From: Bacteroidales bacterium
GTDB taxonomy: Bacteria > Bacteroidota > Bacteroidia > Bacteroidales > Porphyromonadaceae
Reading direction: 5' to 3'
NCBI GenBank assembly: GCA_004555765.1
Contig: SFHG01000018.1
Coordinates: 1-28,200, forward strand
Length of the DNA: 28,200 nucleotides
Shown here: positions 26,533 through 28,200 of the stretch, piece after piece
How positions within the stretch are numbered: position 1 is the first letter of the stretch
Layout: each line of letters starts with the position of its first letter
Program-made: the position numbers and the translations under genes
The notes under the pieces: generated by a model
Databases searched by the model: none
What the model saw: the letters and a program-made list of their open reading frames with translations, nothing else
What the model was told of the DNA's origin: nothing

Positions 26533-26563
26533 CAAAGGTACCATTTTCTTCCGAATAAACAAA
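26533..26563 (-). promoter_or_regulatory. Bacteroidetes-type promoter of tRNA-Lys
   Basis: On the minus strand, TTTG (26560-26563), a 19-bp spacer, and TACCTTTG (26533-26540) match the consensus TTTG-N19-21-TAnnTTTG at every fixed base. The -7 box is 43 bp upstream of the tRNA. This is the best promoter match in the window and supports the Bacteroidetes assignment. Confidence 0.75.
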
Positions 26564-26576
26564 CACCACCCGCGGG

Positions 26577-27848
26577 TCAGCGTTTGCGGACGATGGCGTT
26601 TGTGACGCGTACCGAGCAGATAAGGGTGCCGGAGGAGACGGAAGAGATCTCCACGTCCCAGACATGAGAGGATCGACCGCGGTGGATGATGCGCCCTTCG
26701 GCCTTTACGGTGTCGCCCTCGTGTGCGGAGCTGATGTGGTTGCCACTCACCTGCATGCCGTATTGGAGTTCGTTATTTTTGAGCAACCGTATGCTGCCAT
26801 ATCCGGCCACGGTCTCCGCGAGAGCGAGGTTTGCTCCGCCGTGAATGATTCCCATCGGTTGGCGTGTCCTTCTGTCCACGGGCATAGTGGCTTCCACGTA
26901 CCCTTCTTCGATGCGCGTCACTTTGATGCCGAGGTTCTCCATAAGCGTATTCTTCTGGAGCGCGTCGATTTGGTCGGTGGTGAGGGTGTTGGTCTCCTCG
27001 GGGTAGAGGATGTATTTATTGAGAAGGTGTCGGATACCGTCTTCGTTATTGGAGAGGGTGATGTAGTTGGCCGCCCGCTTTACGGCTTCCGTGGCGTTGG
27101 CCATGGCTACGCCGAGCCCCGCGAGCTGTATCATCCGGAGGTCGTTGTAATTGTCGCCTACGGCGATGACGTTCTCTTTGCTCAACCCTATGTCCGCGAG
27201 CAAAAATTCGAGCGCCGCCCCTTTGTCCACTCCGTAGGGGATGATTTCGATGAAGTTCTCCGCGGAGGTGAGAAACGTAAGGCGCCCTTTGTACATCTCG
27301 ATGAGTTCTGTTTTTAGCGGGGCAAGGCGATCCCTGTCACCGACAAGCGCCGCCTTAAAGGGCTCTCTGGTGAGGTTGAAAGGGAAGTCTTCCGAGACTT
27401 GGATCGGCATACCGTTGTCCACAAAGCTCTCCATTTCCACATACTTATTCCCTTCCTTATTGGTGACGATGGCCTGATTGATGTAGGAGAGCATCGTCAC
27501 GCCTTCGAGGTCTTTGACCTTCTCGAAGAGGTCTCTGAGCAGGTCGAGCGACATCGTGTTGCGCGAGAGGACTTGGCCGTCACGCATAGAGGTGATTTTG
27601 CCCCCGTTGTAGGAGATGATGTAGCCTCCGTATTCGTCGAGGTGCAGCTCTTTGGCGATATGCCGGCAGCCGTAGGTGGGGCGTCCGGATGCGATAACCA
27701 CCGTCATACCCAACTTTTGAACCTCCATAATGGAAGCGTAGGCGGAGGGCGAAATCTTCTTGTCGTCGTCTACGAGGGTGCCGTCCAGGTCGAATGCGAT
27801 GAGCGCGTATTTGAGCTTGTCCTTATTTTCTTTGTAAATCGGATTCAT
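26577..27848 (-). CDS. HAD-IIB (Cof-type) phosphatase fused to a MenI-like hotdog thioesterase
   Basis: The product is 423 residues when started at 27848 (MNPIYKENKDK). Residues 1 to about 290 are a Cof-type HAD phosphatase: FDLDGTLVDDD with Asp20 and Asp22, VIASGRPTYG, GVDKGAALEFLL and VGDNYNDLRMIQLAGLGVAMANA. Residues from about 302 are a hotdog thioesterase: ATMPVDRRTRQPMGIIHGGANLALAETVAG, with probable catalytic Glu345, then GNHISSAHEG and HVWDVEI. This second half most resembles MenI/YdiI, the 1,4-dihydroxy-2-naphthoyl-CoA hydrolase of menaquinone synthesis. That substrate is inference. The HAD substrate is unknown. The two domains are joined by a short linker without a frameshift. No other men genes are in the window. 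Confidence 0.88.
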   Translation of the reverse strand: MNPIYKENKDKLKYALIAFDLDGTLVDDDKKISPSAYASIMEVQKLGMTVVIASGRPTYGCRHIAKELHLDEYGGYIISYNGGKITSMRDGQVLSRNTMSLDLLRDLFEKVKDLEGVTMLSYINQAIVTNKEGNKYVEMESFVDNGMPIQVSEDFPFNLTREPFKAALVGDRDRLAPLKTELIEMYKGRLTFLTSAENFIEIIPYGVDKGAALEFLLADIGLSKENVIAVGDNYNDLRMIQLAGLGVAMANATEAVKRAANYITLSNNEDGIRHLLNKYILYPEETNTLTTDQIDALQKNTLMENLGIKVTRIEEGYVEATMPVDRRTRQPMGIIHGGANLALAETVAGYGSIRLLKNNELQYGMQVSGNHISSAHEGDTVKAEGRIIHRGRSSHVWDVEISSVSSGTLICSVRVTNAIVRKR

Positions 27849-27893
27849 TCTGTTTCGTTGGTTAAAATATAGGTACAGGGCGTGTGTCCCAAG

Positions 27894-27985
27894 TCCCGGT
27901 ACGTGCAAAAAAATATTTTCGATCCGTGCGGGCTCTATGTCCCGGTCTGTACCAAAATTCCTTCCCGGTACGTGTCTCGTACCCC
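27894..27985 (+). repeat. 23-bp-period array, copy 7 (four exact-period units)
   Basis: Four units align at exactly 23-bp steps, with cores at 27898 (GGTACGTGC), 27921 (GATCCGTGC), 27944 (GGTCTGTACC) and 27967 (GGTACGTGTCTCG). Three of the four units start TCCCGGT. The array fills the gap between the pfkA stop and the HAD-thioesterase gene, 14 bp after pfkA. Confidence 0.85.
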
Positions 27986-27999
27986 TTGCCTCTAAGTCC

Positions 28000-28200
28000 T
28001 TAGAGAGCGAGGAGTCCGAGTACCCGGTAGTCTTCCTCCCGGATGACGCTCTCTTTCTTGATGGCTTTGGAGAAAGAGACGTTCACCATTCTGTCGTTTT
28101 GGATCCCGATCATCACGTTGCGTTGCCCGTCAAGCAGGGCTTCGACGGCAGCCACGCCCATACGTGAAGCGAGGATTCGATCCTGGGCGCATGGGGATCC
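28000..28200 (-). CDS. pfkA: 6-phosphofructokinase, 3' end
   Basis: The final 66 codons are present; the start lies beyond the window. The sequence GSPCAQDRILASRMGVAAVEALLDGQRNVMIGIQND matches the C-terminal block of PfkA, where the RGGSPxxxDRxLAxRxGxxAV motif contacts fructose 6-phosphate and effector sites. The last residues (ESVIREEDYRVLGLLAL) follow the usual family ending. The enzyme phosphorylates fructose 6-phosphate in glycolysis. ATP versus pyrophosphate use cannot be judged from this part. Confidence 0.9.
   Translation of the reverse strand, partial: GSPCAQDRILASRMGVAAVEALLDGQRNVMIGIQNDRMVNVSFSKAIKKESVIREEDYRVLGLLAL

Overview
The window looks like a chromosomal segment of a Bacteroidales bacterium, most likely Porphyromonas or a close relative. 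The evidence is: FtsZ and FtsA with Bacteroidetes-type tails, an OstA-like LPS-transport protein, a DUF4492 gene ahead of cydAB, a MACPF lipoprotein, a C10 (streptopain-type) peptidase remnant, and promoters with the Bacteroidetes -7 element (TAnnTTTG) instead of a sigma70 -10 box. Species assignment is inference. Most genes are on the minus strand.

Layout, left to right. (1) 1-1180, plus strand: the end of a YggS-type PLP protein and an OmpA-domain lipoprotein with a strong terminator. (2) 1233-5625, minus: ftsA-ftsZ-yqeY-dus, the distal end of a division cluster without ftsQ/murC upstream. (3) 6022-9951, minus: a GT87-like membrane glycosyltransferase, a large OstA-like protein, a small membrane protein, and a doubtful small ORF. 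(4) 10033-11940: an AT-richer accessory patch with a MACPF lipoprotein and a structured 59-bp tandem repeat. (5) 11948-16580, minus: mlaE-mlaF-glnS-surA, tightly packed. (6) 16817-19922, minus: DUF4492-cydA-cydB, a bd-type quinol oxidase. (7) 20161-23013, minus: gcvP. (8) 23341-24837, minus: a second AT-richer patch with a lipoprotein translationally coupled to a C10 peptidase gene that has lost its catalytic core. (9) 25319-26230, plus: a small Fe-S protein and two tandem GNAT paralogues. (10) 26417-28200, minus: tRNA-Lys, a HAD phosphatase fused to a MenI-like thioesterase, and the 3' end of pfkA.

The most striking non-coding signal is a family of degenerate arrays, about 92 bp each, built on a 23-bp period (core CCGGTCYGTAYCTCG). 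Seven lie in intergenic gaps: near 5862, 11858, 16656, 20071, 23161, 25117 and 27894. Two share a 48-bp identical stretch. They contain hairpins, and one has a terminator-like form. They resemble in principle the minisatellite-bearing BrickBuilt MITEs that I recall from P. gingivalis, but whether they are the same family needs a sequence comparison. The main protein-level candidate for new biology is the MACPF lipoprotein, a possible Bacteroidales antimicrobial pore-former.
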